64,000 nucleotides of DNA from NCBI GenBank assembly GCA_017795005.1, contig CP051242.1, forward strand, positions 2,132,976 to 2,196,975, read 5' to 3'. Origin of the DNA: Balneolaceae bacterium (GTDB lineage Bacteria; Bacteroidota; Rhodothermia; Balneolales; Balneolaceae). Below the pieces are notes generated by a model. It saw only the letters and a list, made by a program, of their open reading frames with translations, was not told the origin of the DNA and searched no databases. Below, one piece after another: positions 25,750 through 33,475 of the stretch; the stretch's first letter is position 1, and every line of letters starts with the position of its first letter. The position numbers were made by a program, and so were the translations under genes.

Positions 25750-27329
25750 TGAGCGAAAAACTCCCCATAGTTTTATTTGAAACAGAAGGCTCATATCCAT
25801 TTAGTGGAGGAGGGGTATCTACCTGGGCTCATATTTTGTGTTCTGAACTTCAGGGGAAGATTGATTTCTATATACTGGCAATAACAGGGCACCCATTTGT
25901 AGAAAGCAGGTATAAACTAACCGACAACGTAAAAAAAATTATACATGTGCCTCTTTGGGGGGTAGAAGAGCCTGTCCAGTATTATGATGAGGGAGTTCCA
26001 TTTTCAGGGCAAATCCAAAAAAAAGCACGAACCACAAGAAGTGTTATCAAAAGTCATTTCATGCCCATATTCAGGGATTTCACTAAATGTCTTTTCGATC
26101 CTTTCAGAGATCCTAAGGAGATAAGTGAGGTTCTGTATGGTATGTGGAAATACTTCATGCATTATGACTATAAGCTCACAATGAAGGAAACAGCTCTCTG
26201 GATTGATTTTAAGAATCAGCTTGAGAAAGATTTTAAAAATGAAGAGGATTACATAGACGAGCCCAGAGTTTTTGATGTTACATTCGGAATGCGGTGGTTA
26301 TATCATTTTTTGATGCCCTTAGCTGTAAATCTTCCAAAAGAAGTAGACGTTACTCATGCTACCATTGCCGGATTCCCGGCTTTATCTTCTATTATAGGTA
26401 AATATGAATATGGCACTGCAAGCATGGTTACAGATCATGGTGTATATATTAGAGAACGTCTTATTAATCTTGGAAGAGCAGATATGCCTTTCTTTTCAAA
26501 GAAACTCTTGTTAAACCTTTCTACGTTAGTTACCCGGGCTGTGTATTACTCTGCAGATATGATTTCTCCGGTTACTACGGCGAACAAAAAATGGGAACTT
26601 AAGTTCGAGGCAGAAGAGTCTAAAATTAGACCCATATATAATGGGGTAGATACAAATATCTTTAAACCTACTCAAAAACCCGCTCATACCGCTGATCAAC
26701 CTACTGTAGTTGCAGTAGCACATATTTTTCCTTTGAAAGATATAGAAACAATGATCCGAACCTGTGATCTGGTTCGGCAAGAAATACCTGAAGTACAATT
26801 TATTGTATATGGTAGTTTAGATGTTGATAAAGAATATGTTGAAAAATGTGAAGAGCTGATCAAAGATTTAGGAGTAGAAGAGAATTTTAGATTTGGAGGT
26901 TTTCATGATAAACCAAGTATGGTATTTAATGAAGGGGATATTTCAATTCTTACATCTATCTCTGAAGGGTTTCCTTATACCGTAATTGAATCGATGAGCT
27001 GTAGCCGCCCAGTTGTAGCGACAGATGTGGGGGGAATTAAGGATGCCCTCGAAGGTTGTGGAATACTTTGTAAGCCCAGAGATCCACAGGCACTAGCTGA
27101 AGGAGTAATAAAACTTTTAAGTGATACAAATCTTAGGCTTGAATTAGGTAAGAAATCCAGAGAAAAAGTGCTTGTAAACTTTACAACAAAGAAAAGTGTA
27201 GACTCTTATTATGAGAGTTATTTAGAACTTATGAAGGCTCCTAAGAAACCGCTTAAAGAGTCTGTAACCCGAAAGTCTGTACTAAACTTGCTTAAAAAGA
27301 TTGAGAAAATCAGTGAGCCAGCAATCTGA
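25749..27329 (+). CDS. pelF: PelF-like GT4 glycosyltransferase (exopolysaccharide synthase)
   Basis: A 526-residue glycosyltransferase of PelF length and layout. The opening FETEGSYPFSGGGVSTWAH, an insertion of about 130 residues (75-200) with hydrophobic and basic helices typical of PelF, MVTDHGVYIRERL, PIYNGVDTNIF, and the donor motif SEGFPYTVIESM (E-x7-E) are all present. PelF is the soluble UDP-sugar transferase that polymerises Pel, a galactosamine/N-acetylgalactosamine-type polymer in Pseudomonas. Assignment to a Pel-like role rests on this sequence plus the adjoining PelG-like, GH114 and deacetylase genes. It overlaps the upstream gene by 1 base and the downstream transporter by 17-29 bases. 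Confidence 0.85.
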   Translation: MSEKLPIVLFETEGSYPFSGGGVSTWAHILCSELQGKIDFYILAITGHPFVESRYKLTDNVKKIIHVPLWGVEEPVQYYDEGVPFSGQIQKKARTTRSVIKSHFMPIFRDFTKCLFDPFRDPKEISEVLYGMWKYFMHYDYKLTMKETALWIDFKNQLEKDFKNEEDYIDEPRVFDVTFGMRWLYHFLMPLAVNLPKEVDVTHATIAGFPALSSIIGKYEYGTASMVTDHGVYIRERLINLGRADMPFFSKKLLLNLSTLVTRAVYYSADMISPVTTANKKWELKFEAEESKIRPIYNGVDTNIFKPTQKPAHTADQPTVVAVAHIFPLKDIETMIRTCDLVRQEIPEVQFIVYGSLDVDKEYVEKCEELIKDLGVEENFRFGGFHDKPSMVFNEGDISILTSISEGFPYTVIESMSCSRPVVATDVGGIKDALEGCGILCKPRDPQALAEGVIKLLSDTNLRLELGKKSREKVLVNFTTKKSVDSYYESYLELMKAPKKPLKESVTRKSVLNLLKKIEKISEPAI

Positions 27330-28938
27330 GATAGCGAATGATACTCTAACCGTCGAAGAACGGCGTATTGAACTGGTTAAAACTGTTCGTAGTATGGTAG
27401 ATGTACCTATGAGTAGCTGGGCAGTTGCTGCAACTATTGAATCTTTAGGAATCCGGGATATAGATGCAGAATCAGACTATGAATTTAAGAACGTTTTTGA
27501 TCTTGCGGATTATGTATTCGAAAAAATACAACTAGAGATTAAAGATGAAGATCCAAGCAAAAGAAAGAAAGAAAAGAAAGACGGTTTATTAAAGTCAATT
27601 CAACTTTTCATAAAGCATTACAGTGGGGGTATGGTCTTATCTCTGCCAATGCTTGTTCAGATCGCAGCAATACTACTATTTGAGTATGCTCTTTGGGCTT
27701 GGTTAAGGTTCAATGAAGCACAAGCAACAGTAATTGCTTTTGGAACTATAACTGCTTTTGTAATTACAGGAGGATTCATTCAGGTAATTGGAAGACTGGT
27801 TTCTAAATATAAAGGGGAAGAGAATTACTATTTATCATGGAAAGCGATAACTAAAGTAATGCGATTTGCAGTTTTAGTTGTCTTTGGTTGTGCAATACTT
27901 TTAATACTTATGAATATGGCATTTCCATTTTATCCTGCCGGAATGCTGATTCTTTCTATTATTTATTACCTCTTAATTTCTTTCTTACTTCTTAATGCGG
28001 CAATTCTTTTTGCTTCTGAACTAAGATTCATGATCCTGTTCTCAATTACTTTAGGAACTGCAATAGTTATCTTGTTAATGAAAGCAGAACTTTTTGGTGT
28101 TTATATCTCTCAATGGATTGGGATTTTAATTGCTTCAGTCCTAATGGGAGGGTATGCGTTTTTATATTACAGAATTAAAATAAGTTCTTTAAAGCAGGAA
28201 TTATTAAAGCAATCGCTTCCAAATGCAGAAGTAAGCTATTACAATAATTACCGTTATTTTATTTATGGCTTCTGTTATTTTAGTTTTCTATTCATTGATA
28301 GATTGCTCGCCTGGTCTGCCGGTCCACCACCACCTCCGTATCTTATTTGGTTTAATACTCCTTACGAACTAGGAATGGACTGGGCATTAATTAGTTTTAT
28401 AATAACAATAGCTACTCTTGAATTCTGTATCCAATCTTTTTCCCGTTATTTGATACCAGCTCAAAAAGAATACACCCTCAATACTTTCGAGGCTTTTAAT
28501 AATTTTTTTAGACGTTTTTATGTAAAACAAGTATTCCTGGTTCTGGTAATAAGTATTATTTCGATTGTAGTTACTTATTATGGAATTTTGAGTCTGAGAA
28601 TGTTCGAAAATGAAATTCCTGAAATAAGAGATTTCTTTGCTAATCCTATCACTTTCAAAGTGTTTTGGATGGGTAGCATTGGATATGTCTTTTTGGTTTA
28701 TGGGTTGTTGAATTGTTTATTCTTTTTCACATTAAACAGAGCACCTTTTGCGCTTTATTCAATTATTTCTGCTTTAGTTATAAACTTCATTGTTGGTTAT
28801 ATATGCAGCAGAATTATTGGATTTGAATACGCAACTATAGGACTAGTTGTAGGAGCATTTCTTTTTGCACTTGCAACAGGTTTGAGAGCAAGACACTTTT
28901 TTAAACATTTGGATTATTATTATTACTCCGCATATTGA
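27301..28938 (+). CDS. pelG: PelG-like polysaccharide membrane transporter (MOP/Wzx-type)
   Basis: A 545-residue polytopic protein with about twelve membrane helices from residue ~110 on. The segment FIDRLLAWSAG followed by WFNTPYELGMDWAL matches the PelG pattern of a charged (D-R) membrane helix followed by a Y-[ED]-x-[AG]-x-x-[LW] loop. PelG is the inner-membrane partner of PelF. A cytosolic N-terminal extension of about 95 residues (ERRIELVKTVRSMVDVP..., then KNVFDLADYVFEKIQ) is not part of PelG as I know it. It begins at TTG 27301 or GTG 27313, both inside the end of the pelF-like gene. The identification is moderate: helices and context agree, but global similarity was not tested. Confidence 0.65.
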   Translation: MRKSVSQQSEIANDTLTVEERRIELVKTVRSMVDVPMSSWAVAATIESLGIRDIDAESDYEFKNVFDLADYVFEKIQLEIKDEDPSKRKKEKKDGLLKSIQLFIKHYSGGMVLSLPMLVQIAAILLFEYALWAWLRFNEAQATVIAFGTITAFVITGGFIQVIGRLVSKYKGEENYYLSWKAITKVMRFAVLVVFGCAILLILMNMAFPFYPAGMLILSIIYYLLISFLLLNAAILFASELRFMILFSITLGTAIVILLMKAELFGVYISQWIGILIASVLMGGYAFLYYRIKISSLKQELLKQSLPNAEVSYYNNYRYFIYGFCYFSFLFIDRLLAWSAGPPPPPYLIWFNTPYELGMDWALISFIITIATLEFCIQSFSRYLIPAQKEYTLNTFEAFNNFFRRFYVKQVFLVLVISIISIVVTYYGILSLRMFENEIPEIRDFFANPITFKVFWMGSIGYVFLVYGLLNCLFFFTLNRAPFALYSIISALVINFIVGYICSRIIGFEYATIGLVVGAFLFALATGLRARHFFKHLDYYYYSAY

Positions 28939-28948
28939 GGATTAAGAA

Positions 28949-30544
28949 ATGAAAGATGTAAAATCATACTTCAATTTAGTAGGCAACCGGTTAGGGAAAG
29001 CTTTTTCTATCCGTGAGTTTGATACAGAGGACGAACTGGAATTCTGGTCACTCTCAGCTGAACATATGTCGAGGGCTAAACCGCCTTCATTTCAGGATAT
29101 TGTACAATGGATTGATATCCTTTATAAAGCTCCAGTTCATATAGTGTATAAAAAAGAAGGGGATGAATTAATCCTGTTTAAAAGATTTGTTAACGTTGAA
29201 AACCTTGTTGGGAAAAAGAAAACTGCAAACTATACCGATGTCGAAAAAGAAGTAATTAATAATTTTGAACAACAGGTTCAAAACCTGCAACAAAAAAGAC
29301 AATGGTATCCTGATTTAACTGAACATGGAATCTCTTCAACTTCGATAGGAAACTGCGAACATATACCTTTATTTGATGAGAACAGGGATGTTTGGGGGAT
29401 ATATATTGTAGGCCCTGATTCCAAATGTCCCGAAGTAGTTGTTCCGAGACTATCCATCGTTGGTAGATTACTTTCTATTTGGCTTATCAAAATTGAATCG
29501 GAAGAAGAAGGTCAAAGAAATAAGTACCGTGATAAAATGGAGGGAATTGTTTCTGAATTGGGTAGTGGGGCACTTAATACAGAGGCACTATCCAGGTTTT
29601 TGCTGCGGTTTTTGATGAATGGATTTAATTGTGGAAGTGGAGCGGTTCTCGAAGTACAAAATGGATCTCCCAGTTTGGTGTACAGTGAGAATATTGAGGA
29701 TAATCAATTAGGACTTATTGCAAGCGAACTAGTTGAAATTTCTAAAACTTCATCTCAACAGAAGTTGCATGGTGAAATAGATATAAAAGAAGTTGGCCAA
29801 ATAAATTATTTCTCGTTTATAGGAAAAGACAGTGAAGGCTGGATTATCCTTCCTGGAAAATTGGCAAATCCAGAATATGATGCAGAATTAGTTCAGGAAT
29901 TAATCACAAATCAGCTCGCCAGTTTACTGGATTTTAGAAATGAGAATAACACCTTTACGCAACTTCTTATCGATTCTTATCATGGTTTATTGAGATCCGT
30001 TGAAAAATCAAGGGAAAAAACGGAATATCATACTCCAAGAATGATCGCTTTTGTAGAGCGTTTCGCAATGATTTTTGGGCTTGATGAAAGCGAAACGGAA
30101 ATCATCAAAACTACAGCTAAACTTCATGATATTGGTTATATAGGTTCTATTAGCGTAGAAAAAAACATTTCTATCGGTTCAGAGTTAGCTCACCCTTTAA
30201 CTGGTTATAAATTAATTGATCAATTACCGATCCACGATGACATTAAACAAGGTGTACTTACACACCAGGAATGGGTAAATGGAGAAGGTAGTCCCAGAAA
30301 CTTAACTGGAGAAAATATTTCCTGGACAGGCAAGGTAATTGGGATATTTGAATTCATTGTAGAGTTTATAGAATCCAACAAAGATGATGAAAGCAAATCA
30401 GCAGATCAATGGATTGATGAACTTTCTCAAAATATCATTGAAAGGGCAGACCTCCAGTTTGATATGGTTTTGGTACCAACCGTTATTGAATTGATCAAAA
30501 TGATTGGTTGGGAACTTTGTTGTCAACTTGGTACAGAAGATTAG
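28949..30544 (+). CDS. GAF-type sensor with degenerate HD-GYP domain
   Basis: A 531-residue soluble protein. Residues ~130-185 and ~200-330 look like two GAF-type domains (FDENRDVWGIYIVGP; GSGAVLEVQNGSPSLVY). Residues ~340-530 are HD-GYP-like: His361 (EYHTPR), H393-D394 (KLHDIGYIGS), His415 (AHPLTGY) and LTHQEWVNGEGSPRNLTGE. Three diagnostic positions differ from active cyclic-di-GMP phosphodiesterases: Lys of HDxGK is Tyr, HH is HQ (439-440), and GYP is GSP. It occupies the place of PelD, which in Pseudomonas is a GAF/degenerate-GGDEF cyclic-di-GMP receptor. A receptor role is a reasonable but unproved reading. It lies 10 bases after the PelG-like gene. Confidence 0.75.
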   Translation: MKDVKSYFNLVGNRLGKAFSIREFDTEDELEFWSLSAEHMSRAKPPSFQDIVQWIDILYKAPVHIVYKKEGDELILFKRFVNVENLVGKKKTANYTDVEKEVINNFEQQVQNLQQKRQWYPDLTEHGISSTSIGNCEHIPLFDENRDVWGIYIVGPDSKCPEVVVPRLSIVGRLLSIWLIKIESEEEGQRNKYRDKMEGIVSELGSGALNTEALSRFLLRFLMNGFNCGSGAVLEVQNGSPSLVYSENIEDNQLGLIASELVEISKTSSQQKLHGEIDIKEVGQINYFSFIGKDSEGWIILPGKLANPEYDAELVQELITNQLASLLDFRNENNTFTQLLIDSYHGLLRSVEKSREKTEYHTPRMIAFVERFAMIFGLDESETEIIKTTAKLHDIGYIGSISVEKNISIGSELAHPLTGYKLIDQLPIHDDIKQGVLTHQEWVNGEGSPRNLTGENISWTGKVIGIFEFIVEFIESNKDDESKSADQWIDELSQNIIERADLQFDMVLVPTVIELIKMIGWELCCQLGTED

Positions 30545-30546
30545 AA

Positions 30547-31410
30547 ATGAGATTCATTAGGAAGAGTATAATTCTAGGGTTACTTATGACTATTCTAGCT
30601 TGCAACAATTCTTCTGTGATAAAAAACCAAAGTCTTACTTCGTCTACGCCTTTTGGTGTTTGTTATGCTAAAGTGTCCCCCGATCAGGTTAGGAATTATA
30701 AAATGGTGATTATTGAACCTGATTTTTATTCAAAAGGTGAGATTCAAGCCTTAAAACAAAATGGTACTAAAGTTATTGCATACATAACATTAGGGGAAGT
30801 TGATAAGAATAGATGGTATTACCCTAAATTGGAGCAAATAGGTTTTTTAGGGACGAATGAAAGTTGGGGTAGTTCATATTTAAATCTGAAAGAACAAGAA
30901 GTAATATCAATAATCTTAGATCGTGTCTTACCTGAAATTATTTTAAAAGGAGTAGATGGTATCTTTCTTGATACTGTGGATGCTGTTGCACCATATACGG
31001 AACGTAAAGACTTAGAACCTAATATGGTGGCTCTGATAAAAGAAATCAGAGCGCGACACCCGGAGATTACTATCATTCAAAATGCAGGACTATTCCTTTT
31101 AGATGAAACCCATACTGATGTAGATGCAGTATTAATAGAAGACATTGCTTCAGGATATGATTTTGTAAAAAAATCCTATTATATCAAGGACTTAGCACAG
31201 TTTAATGAACGTAAAGATTTAGTCATTTCTACTGCCAATGAGTATAACATCCCTGTATTTATTCTTGATTTTTCAATCACTAAACCTGGTATTTCAGAAA
31301 TTAAATCAAGGTTAGATACACTTGGTGTACCATATTTTATAAGCGATATCAATTTAACCCAATTACCTGATCGTCCTTCAACTGTTGCCAATAAAGTGAG
31401 GGTGAAATAG
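30547..31410 (+). CDS. GH114 (polygalactosaminidase-like) lipoprotein, stand-alone PelA hydrolase module
   Basis: A lipoprotein of 287 residues from the ATG at 30547; an upstream TTG lies inside the previous gene. The signal peptide ends ILAC (Cys19). The mature part is a TIM-barrel of the GH114/TM1410 type: FGVCYAKVSPDQV, VIAYITLGEVD, GVDGIFLDTVDAV with D142, TIIQNAG, and an acidic residue E198 (AVLIEDI), in the position order of the PelA hydrolase catalytic region. This family cleaves alpha-1,4-galactosaminogalactan/Pel-type polymers. In Pseudomonas it is the N-terminal domain of PelA, while here it is a separate envelope protein, with the deacetylase encoded two genes later. It probably trims or releases polymer during export. 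Confidence 0.85.
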   Translation: MRFIRKSIILGLLMTILACNNSSVIKNQSLTSSTPFGVCYAKVSPDQVRNYKMVIIEPDFYSKGEIQALKQNGTKVIAYITLGEVDKNRWYYPKLEQIGFLGTNESWGSSYLNLKEQEVISIILDRVLPEIILKGVDGIFLDTVDAVAPYTERKDLEPNMVALIKEIRARHPEITIIQNAGLFLLDETHTDVDAVLIEDIASGYDFVKKSYYIKDLAQFNERKDLVISTANEYNIPVFILDFSITKPGISEIKSRLDTLGVPYFISDINLTQLPDRPSTVANKVRVK

Positions 31411-31411
31411 T

Positions 31412-33475
31412 ATGTATTTCTTCTATGCACTCTTCGCTGTTTTAAGAATTATCCTAGTTTTTTACCTCTTATTCGGGGTGCTCGCTCCGTTATTTCTCCC
31501 ATCAATAAAGAAAGAAAAGAGCATAGATAAGTTGATGTATTCCTGGATAGGCCTGGGAGGATTAATCATTATTGATGTCATGGTTCTAACAGTATTAGGG
31601 CTTTATGATTTTATCAGCTTATTTGTCACTCTCCTTTTGATTCCTTTTTTAGTCTATTTGTTTAAAAAGAAAAGGGAGGGTTTGACATTCTCTGAATCCA
31701 TTAGGTTTATTGAAACAAGCATTATTCAGAATCATGTTAATTTTATTGAAAACACTGTAACCATTTGGGATAGGTTCAGGGGTAATGCAAGTAAGAGAGG
31801 AAAAGGGTTTAAAAAAAGTTTTAGTAAACTATTCTGGGAACCTTATTTCTTTGCGGTTTTCATTGCTCTCTCGGGCTCTATAATCCGAATTATCCCCGCA
31901 ATTCAAAACTCTTCTCCATTTACAAGAAACTGGTACTTCGAGTTAACAAGTGTTAAAGCACTTTCACTACAGAATTATTTCGACCTGATTCCTGAACCAA
32001 AAGGGTTGCATGTACTCGTTCATGTGTTCAGTACGCTAACTCAAGTTACCCCCGAGATGATACTTCATATCCTCGGTGCCTTAACTAGTTTTTTTCTGGC
32101 ACTAATTATCTTTTGGGTAATAAATGTAATCACAGATTATAGAAATCAGATAGCTTCACTTTTTGGGATGGCGATTTATGCACTTACTCCAATGCTGTTG
32201 TCACCTATTATTCTGGATCTGGAAGTTGAAGCGAATGAAATTTCATTATCACTTACTTTTGCGATTCCTACTTGTATCTTTTTCTTAAGGCAAATCAGAC
32301 TAGACGAAAATAGTTTCTGGTTTTATATAGTAACGGGTTTGTTTGCGACAGCATTTATAAATCTGTTTGTATTCATTGTTGTATTGCTCCCAATTCTGGT
32401 GTTAGGTCTTCTTACACTTCCTCAAAAAAAATACTCATCCAGTCTTTTGAGGGCTGTTCTTTATTTGATAATAAGCTCAGTGTTGGCGCTAAGTCCTTAT
32501 ATTATTGTTTGTTTGATCAATGGAATTTCTATCGGAGATTTCTTTCAACAGGAACTTTTTGATACACTTGTATTCAGTTATTTTCCTAATCTTATTACCT
32601 ATTTGGATCAACTCAGTGTTTATTATTTGATTGGTGCAATTCTGATGATATTTATTAATAGTGTTTTACTCTTCCTGAAAAAAGTAGATCATAAAAAAGA
32701 GCTCGTTTTCCTCTTACTTTTTGCACTCATTGCATATATATATACTCCTTATTTTCCATTTTCTTATGTGATAATTGACCCCGATCAGCTAAACATGTTT
32801 TACGCTCTTACCATTGTTGTATTTCTCGCTTTGGTATTTTTGAACTTATCTCGACTATTCTATTTCATTTTCAAAAAAAGCAGCAAATTATATACTCTTA
32901 TCAATACAGGTTCTGCAATTGCACTGATAAGTACTTTTATTTTTATGCAACAAGGTGTATTAGTAAGCAGAGCGTTACCGGAAACATTACCCAATGGATT
33001 TTTTGAAGCTTATTACGATATAGTTGGTGATAGAATACCATATACTTATGCAACTGTGGGTCCGGAACTGGATAGACAACTCGCTTTGAATCGGCATTTC
33101 TTTATGAATTATGAATTCTTTCTGGATAACTATGGTGTAATAGATTCTTTATACCAACAGTATCTTTCCCTTCCCAAAGATTTAAGAGGTGAAGATGATA
33201 TTCCTCCGGCAAGTATTTTTCTTTTTCTCGAAAAACCACCTTATTCGAGTATTCAGCAGGGAATTCTATATAACTCTCAAAGTACCATGAATGATATGCT
33301 ACAATGGATTAGCGTATTCGAAAGTCTGGAAGGACGGAATATCAAGGTATATTATGAAAGTGAAGACGCTATTATTTACGAAATAGTAAATAGAGAAAAT
33401 GAGTCGAAAGTTGGAGGTGTTTTAAGGAATGTATTTCCGGCAAAAGAAGAGAGGTCAGATGGAATATTGGATTAA
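31412..33475 (+). CDS. Large polytopic membrane protein, GT-C-like
   Basis: A 687-residue protein of no family I can name. It has about twelve hydrophobic helices (roughly residues 5-28, 40-90, 140-160, 210-300, 305-355, 365-440, 455-520), a lumenal-type loop with PEPKGLHVLVHVFSTLTQVTP, and a C-terminal soluble domain (about 525-670). The G-L-H-x-L loop with following hydrophobic helices, plus a soluble tail, is the plan of GT-C glycosyltransferases and of some O-antigen-type polymerases. No catalytic residue could be assigned. It sits between the GH114 and deacetylase-barrel genes (start 2 bases after one, 17-base overlap with the other), so it almost certainly belongs to the exopolysaccharide machine. 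Confidence 0.75.
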   Translation: MYFFYALFAVLRIILVFYLLFGVLAPLFLPSIKKEKSIDKLMYSWIGLGGLIIIDVMVLTVLGLYDFISLFVTLLLIPFLVYLFKKKREGLTFSESIRFIETSIIQNHVNFIENTVTIWDRFRGNASKRGKGFKKSFSKLFWEPYFFAVFIALSGSIIRIIPAIQNSSPFTRNWYFELTSVKALSLQNYFDLIPEPKGLHVLVHVFSTLTQVTPEMILHILGALTSFFLALIIFWVINVITDYRNQIASLFGMAIYALTPMLLSPIILDLEVEANEISLSLTFAIPTCIFFLRQIRLDENSFWFYIVTGLFATAFINLFVFIVVLLPILVLGLLTLPQKKYSSSLLRAVLYLIISSVLALSPYIIVCLINGISIGDFFQQELFDTLVFSYFPNLITYLDQLSVYYLIGAILMIFINSVLLFLKKVDHKKELVFLLLFALIAYIYTPYFPFSYVIIDPDQLNMFYALTIVVFLALVFLNLSRLFYFIFKKSSKLYTLINTGSAIALISTFIFMQQGVLVSRALPETLPNGFFEAYYDIVGDRIPYTYATVGPELDRQLALNRHFFMNYEFFLDNYGVIDSLYQQYLSLPKDLRGEDDIPPASIFLFLEKPPYSSIQQGILYNSQSTMNDMLQWISVFESLEGRNIKVYYESEDAIIYEIVNRENESKVGGVLRNVFPAKEERSDGILD
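33446..33454 (+). promoter_or_regulatory. Shine-Dalgarno fixing the start of the deacetylase-barrel gene
   Basis: GAAGAGAGG, 4 bases before the ATG at 33459, supports that start over an in-frame ATG at 33429, which would lie deeper in the previous gene and precede the hydrophobic signal by a basic tail. Confidence 0.6.

Noticed and set aside
28949-30544. Active cyclic-di-GMP phosphodiesterase
   Set aside because: The HDxGK lysine, the HH pair and GYP are all altered; I call it degenerate.
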